Shown piece by piece: positions 23,990-34,977 of a stretch of DNA of 64,000 nt. The notes beneath the pieces are model-generated. The model made no database searches. It was not told where the DNA came from and saw only the letters and a list, made by a program, of their open reading frames with translations. Source of the stretch: Cycas panzhihuaensis (Eukaryota; Cycadophyta); the NCBI GenBank assembly GCA_023213395.1, contig CM041465.1:139135741-139199740 (forward strand), read 5' to 3'. Both the position numbers and the translations under genes were made by a program. How positions within the stretch are numbered: position 1 is the stretch's first letter; each line of letters begins with the position of its first letter.

Positions 23990-25655
23990 CAACTTGAGGA
24001 TCTCGAGAAGCCCGCCAACTCAATAAGGACATACAACTAGATGAGGTGGGTAAAACTAGTACTCGAAGTTCCCATAAAGTAACGATACAGGAATCATTAT
24101 ATACTAAGCTTGAACTAGCAAAACTGCACCTTACTCTTAATGAAGAGCCCTTAACATACTAAGAAGTTGTAAAACATACAGTTTGGAGAAATTCCATGAA
24201 TGAAGAGTACCAATCTCTTATCAAGAACGGTACATAGGAGCTCGTTGATCTACCACTTGATAGAAAGGTAGTTTAAAATAAATGGGTGTTCAAAAACAAA
24301 TATAGATTAGATGACACCCTTGAAAAACACAAGGCGAGGTTGGTAGCTAAAGGATTCACACAAAGGAAAGGCATCAACTACACTGAAGTCTTTACACCTA
24401 CAACCAAGTGGCCTATAATTAAAACTCTTGTGGCCTTCGCTACTCAATATGGTTTGAAAATCCACCAGCTCGATATTAAAACTATGTTTCTCTATGGAGA
24501 TCTTGAAGAAGAAATTTACATGGATCAGCTAGAAGGATATGATATCAAAGGTCAAGAGCATAAGATTTGCAGGCTCAAAAAGTCCTTGTAGGGCCTTAAA
24601 CAAGCCCCTCATGCTTGATTTGCTAAGTTATCTAAAAGAATGAGGTAACTTGGATATGAGGCTTGTGACTACTAAGATATCGATGCAATATTGTTCATCA
24701 AGCACCATAAAGACAAAGTCACTTATCTCATAAACTTTGTAAATGACATGCTAGTAATGGGTAACAGTTAATAGGCAATAAGCCAGCTGAAAAAGGACCT
24801 TGGTAAAACATTCAAATTTTCTGACCTCGGTTTGATGAAATATTACTTGGGAATTGAAGTAACACAAAAGAATAGAAAAATTTTTCTCTCCTAAGAAAAA
24901 TACATCAATGATCTTCTAACCAAGTTTCAGTTAGAAGATACTCGACTAATGATTTTACCTATGAACCCTAATACCAAACTCTCAGCTGAAGATGACACTA
25001 GGGAGGTAGACACAACACTTTACATGAAACTTATAAGTGGTCTCATCTATACTACCAATACAAGGCTAGATATTGCACACTCTATTGGCATTCTTGCTTA
25101 TTACATGACAAATCCTAGACATAATCATTGGCAGGTAGGAGTGTGAGTCTTGAGATACCTTAAGATGACCAACAAATATGGTCTATTGTATGAACCTAAT
25201 TCAAACTTTAAGCTTTATGTATACATAGACTTAGACTTTATAGGAGATTAATATATAGGAAGATCTATGTCTAGGTATGTAACATTTCTTGGAATAACAC
25301 CAATATCATGGAGATCCAGATGACAGAAGATAATTACATATTTAACTGCTAAAGTTGAATACATTACTGCTTCTAAGACTAGTAAGGAGGTGATATGGTT
25401 GAGTAAATTATTGGAAACATTGAATATCACCAAAATAAGTCATATGAGTCTTCATATGGATAATCAATCAGCAATCTGCATGGCGAAAAATCTTGTATTT
25501 CATTATCATACCAAACACATAAGTACGAAAGTCCACATGATTAGAGAACTTATTCATGGCAACATAACTCAACTGGAATATTACCCCACAACAGATCAAG
25601 TGGAAGATATCTTCACCAAACCACTACAAAAGGTGAACTTTGAACAGTTCTGAAG
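23990..25655 (+). pseudogene. Copia RT and RNase H domains of E
   Basis: RT blocks are NSMNEEYQSLIKNGT (about 24195) and, at 24286-24591, RLVAKGFTQRKGINYTEVF, IHQLDIKTMFLYGDLEEEI and ICRLKKSL. The catalytic box reads FVNDML as in D. RNase H includes MDNQSAICMAKN and TKHISTKVHMIREL (25390-25653), with the tail EDIFTKPLQKVNFEQF. Single stops interrupt otherwise long open stretches, so E is somewhat better preserved here than D. Confidence 0.92.
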
Positions 25656-26123
25656 GTAGCTTAGCTTTAGGGCCTTCATCTTCGACTAATCAAAGAAGAT
25701 GGCAACATGATCATCATACTCTATTCTCTTCATAAAAACCCCTTATGGACGCGGAAGAATAAGAGTAAGTCTATGCTCTATCTTATTTGTGAAAACCCCA
25801 TGTGGGTATAGAAGGATAAAGGTTGTACTAGTTTTAGAAAATTAGAACTTGTGAAAACCCAAAAGGGCATAGGGAATGACCAAATGGTATATGGAGACTT
25901 AGCAGATTAAGCTACATATTTAAGCTACTTTGCTATCATGTTATATCAAATAGCCACTTTAGCCATTTTGATTTATAAAAGGGGCTATAGATCTTAGAAA
26001 GTCCGTGGATTTTTATTTGCCATGAGAGTTTTCTCGCAAAAGTGTCATTTAGAATTTTAATGTAATAATGAGGCTCAAATGAAGATCTCATAGAATATAT
26101 TTTCTCAAAAATGACCTTCCACC

Positions 26124-26137
26124 ATTAAGTGGGGGAT
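26124..26137 (+). other. Polypurine tract of element E
   Basis: TTAAGTGGGGGAT directly before the 3' LTR; same position and sequence type as in D. Confidence 0.8.
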
Positions 26138-26448
26138 AGAAAGAGGTTAATGTATCAAGGTCATTTATGTAGATTAACTATGTGACCTTAGGAAATATTG
26201 TTAGCATTAGTCTCTTAATGAAATGCACTTTATGTGCATTTAGATATAATTTCAGGTTCATGTCATTACGCGAGAAAATCCTAACCCTAATGCTCACCTT
26301 CATTAATAAAGGGTGAAATCTCAAGGAGGGAGTTATTATTCATTCTCACCTCCAAGCTTGCTCTCATAATTTGTTTCATCTCTTTTTCATTATCCATTGC
26401 CATTGTGTGCATGTGAGTGATTTATTCCCTAAATCCATCATTCCTTCA
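26138..26448 (+). repeat. 3' LTR of element E
   Basis: 311 bp, same length as the 5' copy. The first base is mutated (AG in place of TG); ends ATTCCTTCA. Confidence 0.92.
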
Positions 26449-26459
26449 TATATATATAT

Positions 26460-28062
26460 GGTCTTAAATAAAATTATGATTAAGGATAAACATCCTCTTC
26501 TAAGAATTGATGAATTATTAGACTCTATAAAGAAAAATGCCATATGTTAGAAAAATCATTTAAGAAGCAAATATTATCAAATAAGAATTTATGATTTTAA
26601 TATAGATTTTTTTTTACTACTTGTGATAGATATTATGAATTTCTAATGATGCCATTTAGTTTAAAAAATGATTTTACTTTTTTCATGTAAGATTAATAAA
26701 TACTATTTTTAGGTTTTATTTCAATACATTTATGGTTGTATTATTAGATGATATTTAGAAAGAAAAAAGATAAACATCTCAACTATTTAAGAATGGTATT
26801 GAATGCTTTAAGAAAAAATAAATTATCCAAATATGATTTCATAAAATGAGAATTTAAATATATTGGATATATTATATATGCTAAAGAAATAGTAGATTAT
26901 ATTAGAATTTATGAGCAATTTCAAGTTAATTAAGTTGGAAGAAACTTGTTAGTTATGCTACTAATGCCTTTACTTATGTTTGAAGCAAAATGGCAAAGTA
27001 TATATATGGTTTTTATGATATTATTGCTTAGAATATGAAATCAATATGATTAAATCTTAATGGTCATAGATAGATTGGTTAAGATGGCTAGAGTTATCCC
27101 TCATCACATGATAAATAAAGGATTAAACATTATAAAAATTTTAATGGCTAAGGTATCTTCTAAATATAGATCTCCCAAATCCATTATAAATGATAAAGAT
27201 CCAAAGTTCATGTAATAATATTGGGGACACTTCTTTAAAACTATCAATACTAAACTTATTTTAAGTAATAGGAATCACTTACAAATATATAGCCAAATTG
27301 ATAGAATTAAAAAAATCATAGGGGATGTGCTTAGCTCACATGTGATGATAAAATAAACTATATGGGAATAGAAACTCATATTTATAGAATTCTTATATAA
27401 TAATAAGAAACTTTCCACTAATGGTATGAATCTCCTTAGAGCCATTTATGGCTACGTTTCACTTGTGCTTTTAAAAGTGGATTATGGAAATTTTAGTGGT
27501 AGAATACAAGTGTCTTTAGAAACACTTAAAGAGACGTAAGAAGAATTAAAAGAGGTTAAGAAGTGTATGAGATAAAGCTAGGGTAAAATATATACGGATC
27601 AAAATATAACTCTTAAGATCCTTTGAGGTTAGAAAATATATTTATTTAAGAGTAAAATCTAATGCATTCTTATCAATGGAAAAGTATACCAAATTATTGA
27701 CTAGGTATTGTGGACACTTTTAAATAGCTAAAAAGGTGAATGAAGTTACATATGGGTTATTACTTCTAATGCATATTAAGATGCACCTTGTATTTCATGC
27801 TAGCTTCTTAAAGAATGTATTATTAAATTTTGATAACAAGATGCCTAGCAATATGGATATTCATGAGACTGAACTAGTAGTATATTAACTATTAAGGATA
27901 TTGGATATTAGATACATGGAATTAAAAAGTAAGGAAACATATGAATACTATATAGAAGGATCAAATAGACCCATAGAGAAAACCACTTAAGTATCAACTT
28001 ATTTTGTTACTAAAACAAATCTCATTAAGAACAATAATCTCTTAGGGGTTGAGGGGGGAGTT
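26460..28062 (+). pseudogene. Element F: Ty3/gypsy RT, integrase and chromodomain-like tail, 5'-truncated
   Basis: Reading with many stops, RT begins KIMIKDKHPLLRIDELLDS (about 26470), then YYEFLMMPFSLKNDFTFFM (about 26640-26690) where the family has MPFGLTNAPATFM, then LLDDI near 26740. Integrase fragments near 27065-27200 read VIDRLVKMARVIPHH and SPKSIINDKDPKFM. The tail near 27770-27830 reads HIKMHLVFHASFLKNVLL (family HxxVHPVFHVSxLK). A chromodomain-like end near 27900-28000 includes YEYYIEGSNRPIEKTT. The order and chromodomain-like end suggest a chromovirus. Gag, protease and the 5' LTR are missing. Confidence 0.8.
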
Positions 28063-28622
28063 TGGAAGTTAAGGATATTACTAGGTAAACATTAGCCTTT
28101 AAATTACTTAGAAATAAGAAATTTAACTCTCAAAAGCCTTAAATATGATGGACTACATGAATATCAAGGTAAAACACCTCTTTTACCTCTCTTTCTAGAA
28201 TCTTCCAAAGAACATTGTTAAGAGAATATCTAATATGTAATTATATGTTGGGGATGAAAGAGTTCATTCATATTTTACTCTTAAAAATGCATGTGAAGGA
28301 TTTGAAGAAGTAGGGCAAGGAGGACATTTTGTGAAGCCATAGAAATACAAGCACTGAAGAGAAGATAACTTAGGTATAAAGTCTAAGTAAAAGGCTAACT
28401 CCATGGAAAAGCATGTTTATCAAAAGAGTATATAAGAGTTAGGTATCTTAATCATTCTCCCATATAGAGGGATGTTTATCTTTTAGAAATTTACCATGCA
28501 GTTATATGTTTTTCTTCCCTTTTCTCTTCTCTTATTTTCTAACTATATGCCTAAGGAGTTTGGCTAAAATAAGGGTCTATAAAATGATACACTTTCATTA
28601 ATTATAAGTCATATAGCTACCT
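28063..28622 (+). repeat. Presumed 3' LTR of element F, left part
   Basis: A strong purine tract (GGTTGAGGGGGGAGT, about 28048-28061) is followed by TGGAAGTTAAGG, the expected start of an LTR. The sequence is then cut at 28622 by the LINE and probably resumes at 34978. No second LTR copy was found, so the extent is unknown. Confidence 0.5.
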
Positions 28623-28638
28623 AATAGGGCTATGTGGT
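28623..28638. repeat. Target-site duplication of LINE G, left copy
   Basis: AATAGGGCTATGTGGT, repeated exactly at 34962-34977. Confidence 0.93.
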
Positions 28639-28748
28639 GGGTTAATTATCAATTTTCTCTTTGATAAAGCTTCTTTTAAAGTAGTGAGGAACAAAGACGA
28701 GGGTGACAAACGGAGTCTCTGCGAACCTGGTATTCGTAGGGTTTCGAA

Positions 28749-29162
28749 GTGGTGGCGGCGGCCGGTTCTGTGCGATTCGAGGTGCAATGGCGTCCTCTGG
28801 AAGGCCAAGACGGGGGTGTTAAGGCCCGGTGTGAGATCTCGGTCATTCACGCGGAAGCCTGTAGACAGGCAGCATACTTGTTAAAGGAGGAACGGGGCGG
28901 AAGACTATGGCGAATCTGCCTGGGTCCTGAATGGCCTGAAAGCTGGCGCGTTCTATTTCGGGAGCTAGTGTCGACTTCGAGGTCAGAGGGAAGCCGCCCT
29001 GGGCTAGGCGCTGCCTGCAGCTCGAAGATAGATCTATCTTTAATATTGTTGGAGCAGTCCGAGCGGCTATGGTGTAAGGAAGGCAGCTATCCAGTGGGGT
29101 TTCTAGCCAGCAGAGTCTCGAGGGGCTCAGAGGTATGGAAATCAGGGGTTGTCTTTAAGTAA
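28749..29162 (+). CDS. Unassigned 137-codon ORF in the LINE 5' region
   Basis: An open frame of 137 codons near the LINE 5' end, upstream of the DUF4283-like ORF1. It begins MVAAAGSVRFEVQWRPLE and is rich in Arg, Glu, Gly and Trp. I recognise no domain. It may be an additional small LINE ORF, the real N-terminal part of ORF1 separated by a break at 29163-29280, or chance in GC-rich DNA. It lies in a different frame from the DUF4283 block. Repeated words such as SRPGLGAA here and GPRPGLES in ORF1 hint at related composition. Confidence 0.35.
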   Translation: MVAAAGSVRFEVQWRPLEGQDGGVKARCEISVIHAEACRQAAYLLKEERGGRLWRICLGPEWPESWRVLFRELVSTSRSEGSRPGLGAACSSKIDLSLILLEQSERLWCKEGSYPVGFLASRVSRGSEVWKSGVVFK

Positions 29163-29230
29163 ATCTTAGTTATGGCATGCATGCGCTCTGTCAGTTGGAT
29201 GTTTTTTGGTATTTTTGATTTACAACTATG

Positions 29231-30617
29231 ATAATGGACCATATCCTTCAAAACCGCACCTGCACCTTTATCCCGCTCTGTGGAAATCATATCGAGATGT
29301 GTTGAAAGCAAACGAATAGGAAACCTTTGACCTAACCCTCGTGGTCATTGATAACAAAGTCAAACTGAAAATACCCCCAGCTCTTGCGGAAAGGGCTGAA
29401 AAACTATGGGAAAACTGTTTAGTCGGGAGGTTCTCGGGCCCTAGGCCGGGCCTCGAATCTATTAGAAGCTGGACGAGGTCCAAATGGAAAACGAATGGAA
29501 GTGTGGAAGCTATAGCCATGCCCAAGGGCTGTGTGCTATTTAAGTTCTCCTCCTTCGAGGATATGTCCAGTATCCTGATCAGGGCACCGTGGATGTTTGG
29601 CAGGAAAGCCCTCACATCGAAAAATGGCATGTGACTTTGATCCTCTATCCCCAAAATCAAACAAACCCCTTATGGATTCGACTCCGGGTCTCGTTACATC
29701 ATGGAACCCGTGTTTTAGGGGTATAGCAAAGGCGGTGGGTCCCCTTTGGTTATCGATTACTGACAAAGAATGTATGTGCTCATCAACGCTAGGATCTGTG
29801 CTCTAACACGGCTTGATAAACCCCTATTGGAAGACATCTGGCTAGATCTGCCAGAAGGGGCCTGGGTGCAGCCGCTGATTTACGAATTGGACCACATAAG
29901 GTGCTCCACTTGCAGAATTTTGGGCCACTTGCCCCAAAAATGTCTAGGAATTCAGCCTCCTACGGTGGAGACCAATGAGGCCCCCCCCAGAACCAGCTTA
30001 GGAGAAGAAGGAAGAAATTCAAGAGGCGGCCGCAGAATGTGAAGGTCACACAGAGACAGTTGCAAGCCTCATTGGGGATCTGGGTTTTGACCCTAACGAA
30101 GAGGACACGCTCCTTGAGGAAGGAGAGCTAATGGTGCAGACTTAAGCGGCTTTTGGGAGCCAGGTGGGCGAGGAGTGCTTAGGGGTTTCTTCCCCTACTA
30201 GGATCACTCCTAAAATTCTATCCACCCTTCCTGATTTATTCCAGGCAAGCGACAAGATAAAAGAGGAAAGGTTAGGTTTGCCCCCTGCTGATGTGGGTGT
30301 TGTTACTCCTTACGACTCGGTGCCCCAGGGGCAAGGGGAAGAAGGGACAGTGCCCTTAGGGAGGCGTGGGGAGCCGTTCGGCTCCAACTCTGCAACCGAC
30401 TCTGAAAAAGCACCTGGATGTGGGTGCTGAAAGGAAAGTGGGGAGGCCGCCACTAAAGCTCCTAAGAGAGAAAAGCACTACCCAAGTAGACCAAGGTAGC
30501 CAGAAAACCTTAAAGGAGACGTTCTTGGAAGGGCCCACCCTTAGATCTAGCACGGCGAACAAGGAGCCTCCTAAAGGAGAGCCTACGGAAGTATGGAAGC
30601 AAAGGAAAAAGAGATGA
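29231..30617 (+). pseudogene. LINE ORF1 (DUF4283-like, zinc knuckle), frameshifted
   Basis: The DUF4283-like part (about 29341-29634) includes LWENCLVGRFSG, IRSWTRSKWK and CVLFKFSSFEDM, with APWMFGRKAL near its end. After a broken stretch the same frame resumes at 29770-30042 with ICALTRLDKPLLEDIWLDLP and the knuckle HIRCSTCRILGHLPQKC (CX2CX4HX4C). A low-complexity acidic region follows, then a basic end (30366-30617) containing RKVGRPPLKLLREK, AT-hook-like. At least two frame changes and internal stops are needed to read it through. ORF1 proteins bind LINE RNA. Its TGA at 30615-30617 overlaps an ATG of ORF2. Confidence 0.82.
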
Positions 30618-33600
30618 AGCTATTATACTGGAATATCAGGGGTCTAAATGCCCCCTCGAAACAGAGAATATTAAAGGATATGCAAAACAAATATCTTCCG
30701 GACCTAATATTCTTGCAAGAAACCAAAATGAACAAGGAGAATGGCCAAAGGGCCATAAACAAAATTTGGAAATCGGCTGACAGCATCGAGGTCGAATATG
30801 CTCTAGGAGTGGGGGGTCTGATGGTTCTTTGGGACCCATCGATATGGTGGGGAGAACTTGTCCTAGCTGAGGGCTTGTTTATTTCGATCCGGTTGACCAA
30901 CAGAAGTAACAATCTTTCATGGATAGCAATAAATGTTTATGCTCCAAAAATCCAAGAGGCTAGGAAAAAACTCTGGGAGAGGTTACTGGAGTCTCACAGA
31001 GACTTCCAACAACCTTGGATGCTGGCGGGAGATTTTAATTCTGCCCTGTCCCTGGGCGATAAGAGAGGAGGTACCAGGGGATGGACGACCAGCATGGGCG
31101 ATTTCAGTGACTTCCTCCAACAGGGGGGCCTGGAGGACGTTAAGCTCAGGGGGGCTTCGTTTACATGGTCGAACAAGAGGCTGGGGAATAACCTTATCCA
31201 AATTAAGTTGGATAGAGTGCTGGTTAACTACGAGTGGCTGAGGAATTTCAGTGATCTCACCCTTGAGGCACTTCCAAGGTTGAGCTCGGATCATTCACCT
31301 CTTCTGCTCCATTTTGCGGCTCCAGGTAAATTCACGGGCTTCCCCTTCAGGTTCAAGCTTATGTGGATGCGCCACCCTGATCTTAGGAACAGGATCGTGG
31401 AATGGTGGCAGATACAGATCAAAGGTCACACAATGTTCAGATTCTCAAAAAAGCTGGATTAGATCAAAAGGCAAATCAAGGTTTGCAACAAGGAGGTATT
31501 CCAGAATGTAAATGACCAGAAAGATAGAATCATCAGCGACCTGAAGACCATAGAGGATAGGATCGAAGGTACTGGCAGATCTCCAAAAATAGATAAGGCC
31601 GAAAAGGATCTGGTCGAGAAGCTAGATGAGATCCTCACCAGAGAAGAAATTCTCTGGAGGTAGAAATCCAGGGCCCTCTGGCTGGCAGAGGGGGATAGGA
31701 ATACAAAATTCTTCCATATGACCACTGTTAAGTATAGAGCGAACAATAAAATATCCTACCTCCAAAAGGAAGATGGTACAGTCGTAAGCTCTATGGAGGA
31801 AATGCAGGAACTGGCCAGCGATTACTTCAAGGAGTTATTCTCGGATCCCAAGGACAGGGACACGGATAGCAGGCAAGACTTCCTAAACAATATTCCCAGA
31901 TTGGTGAATGAAACTCAAAATGCTCAGCTGACCGCCCCGTTCACTTTAGAAGAGGTCAGGGCGGCCCTCTTTAGTATGAAGAAGGACAAAGCTCCTGGGC
32001 CGGATGGTTTTCCTCCAGGTTTCTTCCAAGAATATTGGGATATCATAAAAGAAGACCTTATGAATGCCCTGCAGGAATTCTACACAAACCAAAAGATGTT
32101 GCAGGAATGGCAAGCTACATTCCTTGTCCTAATCCCAAAGAAGGATGGCGCGAACAGGATGGAAGAGTTTCGGCCCATCAGCCTTTGCAACGTCAAATAC
32201 AAAATATTAACTAAGGTCCTAGTTAACAGGCTAAAGAATATTATGCCAAACATCATTTCCCACAACCAGGATGGCTTCCTTCGTGGTAGGCAGATATATG
32301 ATGGTTATATAGTCGTCCATGAAACCATTCACTTGGCTGCAGAAAGGAAGGAGCCAGCGATGATTATCAAGATTGACCTCACGAAAGCCTTTGATAGGGT
32401 CTCTTGGGATTGCTTGTTGGATTGTCTGGAGGCCTTTGGCTTCGGGGAGCTCTGGCAAAATTGGATCAATCCGTGTATTGGGAAGCCCCAATTCTCTGTC
32501 ATCATTAATGGCTCGTCGTCCAGATTCTTTCCTGATTTCTGGGGATTGAGGCAAGGCGACCCCCTGTCCCCCTTCTTATTTATTACGATGGCTGAGATGT
32601 CAAGTAACCCTTGAGTCTGCTAGGAGGCTGGGCTCTCTTACTGGAATTAAACCAACGACGGGGGTGGACAATGTGGTTCATCACCAATTTGTTGATGACA
32701 ACATCCTTCTGGGGAAGGCGACCGTCAGAGAGGCTTCCAGATTTAAAGATATTTTGGGGCAATTTGAGGAGGCCTCAAACCAGAAGATTAGTCTTAAGAA
32801 GAGCAGCATTTTCTTCCTAAACACCCCTGGCCATGTCCAAGGCAGGATTAGTAGAATCTTAGGCATGGACATAAAAAAGCTTCCCACAATTTACCTGGGT
32901 TTGCCCCTATTTGTTGGCAAGATGGCCAAAGATATGTGGAACCCTCTCTTAGATAGAATTCAAAGGACGCTAGCGGGCTGGAAAGGTGCCCTCCTGAGTT
33001 CAGCTGGTAAACTCCAACTTGTTGCCTCTACTCTCCAGAGTATTCCTATGTTTTGGATGTCCATCTTCAGGATTCTACCAGGCATATCAGATATTATCGA
33101 ATCTATTCAGAAAAGATTCCTCCGTCTGAAATGTAGCGTAGAAAGGATCCACTTGGTGAGTTGAAGCAGAGTCTGTTCTCCGAAATGGGCCGGTGGCCTA
33201 AATTTGCGGAGGATATCACTTTTCAATGCCGCCCTTGGGGCTAAGCTTGGTTGGAGATTGTTCAAAGGGGAAGAGAGACCCTGGGAGAAGATTCTCTCAA
33301 GGAAATATATTCAGGGGGGCTCGCTGTTGGATTGCAGTGTCTCTCAGGCCGGCTCTGCAGTCTGGAGGAGCATTCTCAAAGCTTGGGTCGCCATAAAAGA
33401 CGGCCTAAAATGGAGATTGGGCAATGGAAATTCCATAAGATTCTGGGATGATGCGTGGTGCTGCGATAAATCCCTGAAGGGGTTCCCTGAATTGGTGCCT
33501 CTGATGGCTCCATGTGTCAGACTCTTCGGGAAGCTGATCAAAGATTACTGGACTGTGAGTAGTGGCAACAGGACATGGAGGAACTTTGAAGAAATTCAAG

Positions 33601-34738
33601 AGATAAGATATCTGAAGGAGGGTCTCAATAAATTAAAAACGATCCTCAGTAAGAATTATATCCCTAGATCCCCGATGTTGGACTCAATGGTGTGGCCACT
33701 TAGCTCGACGGGGGAGTATACTGTGAAATAGGGTTATCAATACTTATGCACTAAAAGGGGTGATTCGAAAAATCCAATGTTGGAAGGCGTATGGAAGCTC
33801 CCCATCATTCCAAAAATAACTTTTTTTTGGTGGACCTGCCTCAGGTGGAAAATCCTCACCCTGGACAATCTGAAGAGGCGAGGGTTCCTATTGGCGAACA
33901 TATGTGTTTTATGTTGCATTGGAGAGGAATCCATAGATCACATCCTCCTTGAGTGCCCTTTCACAAGGGGGGTTTGGGGGATGTTGCTCGGAAAATTTGG
34001 AAGTTCTTTGGACCTTCTCGCATAAAATCACTGACCTGTGGCTGGCATGGCAAAGCCCATTCAAAAGCATTACTCTCAGCCATATCTGGAAAATTGCTCT
34101 CCCGATTTTGGCTTGGAACATCTGGAAGGAGAGAAACAGAAGGACTTTCCAAGGTAAAGAGATGGACCAGATGGGGGTCTTCAGTAGAGTCTGCTCGGAC
34201 ATCAAGGAGAGTGTGGGCAACGCTAAGGAGAAACGTTTAATCCCATCAGAAAATAGGTTTCTGCTCAAATGGGGCATAGATCCGGAACTTTCAGTACCTA
34301 AATCTAGAAGCACTAGATGGATACCCCCGTTAGAGCCCTGGTACAAAATTAACTTTGACGGGGCGGCAAAAGGGAACCATGGGGAAGCCGGTGGGGGGGG
34401 GGATCTGCAGGGATTGGAATGGCTCCCTCATTTGGGCTTTCGCGGACTATTATGACTCCCAGACTAATAACTATGCAGAAATGCATGCGATGATTAAAGC
34501 CCTGGACTTAGCCCGTGTTGGGGGATTACAGAGATTGGTGATTGAGGGGGACTCAGAGGTTGTCTTAAACTCACTGAAAGGTGTGGCCCGTCCAGACTGG
34601 AAATTTCAGGCTATCATCAAGGATGCCAAAGATATCATTCAGGGCCTGTCGGAAGTTAGTATTAGACACACCCTGAGAGATGGGAATAAAGCAGCAGACT
34701 TTTTGGCAAATTGGGGGGTGAAAAACAAGAGAGGATAA
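30593..34738 (+). pseudogene. LINE ORF2: endonuclease, reverse transcriptase, RNase H
   Basis: Start is ATG 30593 or, more likely, 30614 (MKLLYWNIRGLNAPSKQR). Endonuclease motifs are LQETKM, LAGDFNSAL, LDRVLVN and SSDHSPLLL (to about 31300). RT motifs are KAPGPDGFPPGFF, FRPISLCNVKYKILTKVLVN, KIDLTKAFDRVSW and LRQGDPLSPFLF, with FVDDN where the family has FADDT (about 32690). A Cys/His part (33777-34025) reads CVLCCIGEESIDHILLECP. RNase H has NFDGAAKGN, NYAEMHAM, IEGDSEVV and RDGNKAADFL. Breaks are in-frame TAG at 31460, 31661 and 33729, a TGA at 33162, and frame changes near 32600, 34020 and at the G10 run 34393-34402. ORF2 nicks target DNA and primes reverse transcription there. Confidence 0.93.
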
Positions 34739-34961
34739 GTGTGGAGATGTGATTTCCCTAGAGATCTTCTGACTCTGGTAGAGAAGGATATGACTTGCAA
34801 TAGCTAGCCGAGGGGCTTATCCCGGTGACCTGTTTTCTCTTGCCTTTTAGTGGTACATCACGGTCATGCTTTCTCACGATATCCTTTGGATATTGATGTA
34901 CTAGGTTGTGGGAGCCTATTTTCAAACCCACTTAAATTCTATTTTACCTTATCAAAAAAAA
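34739..34961 (+). other. LINE 3' untranslated region and poly(A) tail
   Basis: About 220 bp after the RNase H frame, ending TTACCTTATC followed by a short A-run directly at the target duplication. This is the usual 3' end of target-primed reverse transcription. Confidence 0.85.
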
Positions 34962-34977
34962 AATAGGGCTATGTGGT
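34962..34977. repeat. Target-site duplication of LINE G, right copy
   Basis: AATAGGGCTATGTGGT, identical to 28623-28638. Confidence 0.93.

Larger units (their letters stand above)
18848..26448 (+). mobile_element. Element E: complete, decayed Ty1/Copia retrotransposon
   Basis: Both LTRs are 311 bp (18848-19158 and 26138-26448). PBS, 2-kb leader, gag, protease, integrase, RT, RNase H and polypurine tract follow in order. Flanking pentamers TGTAT and TATAT agree at 4 of 5 positions and lie in simple sequence, so the duplication is likely but not certain. The coding sequence and leader are the same family as D in the opposite orientation. All large domains are recognisable but contain stops. 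Confidence 0.93.
28639..34961 (+). mobile_element. Element G: near full-length L1-type LINE
   Basis: A 6.3-kb insertion bounded by a perfect 16-bp target duplication and ending in a run of A (34955-34963, overlapping the duplication). It holds an unassigned 5' ORF, an ORF1 with DUF4283-like and CCHC parts, and an ORF2 with apurinic-type endonuclease, RT, a zf-RVT-like knuckle and RNase H. It is clearly GC-richer than the flanks and has few stops per kb, so it is younger than the Copia elements around it. It lies in the presumed LTR of F. Confidence 0.95.

Noticed and set aside
29268-29660. 130-codon frame on - in the LINE
   Set aside because: Antisense to the DUF4283-like ORF1; no motif of its own.
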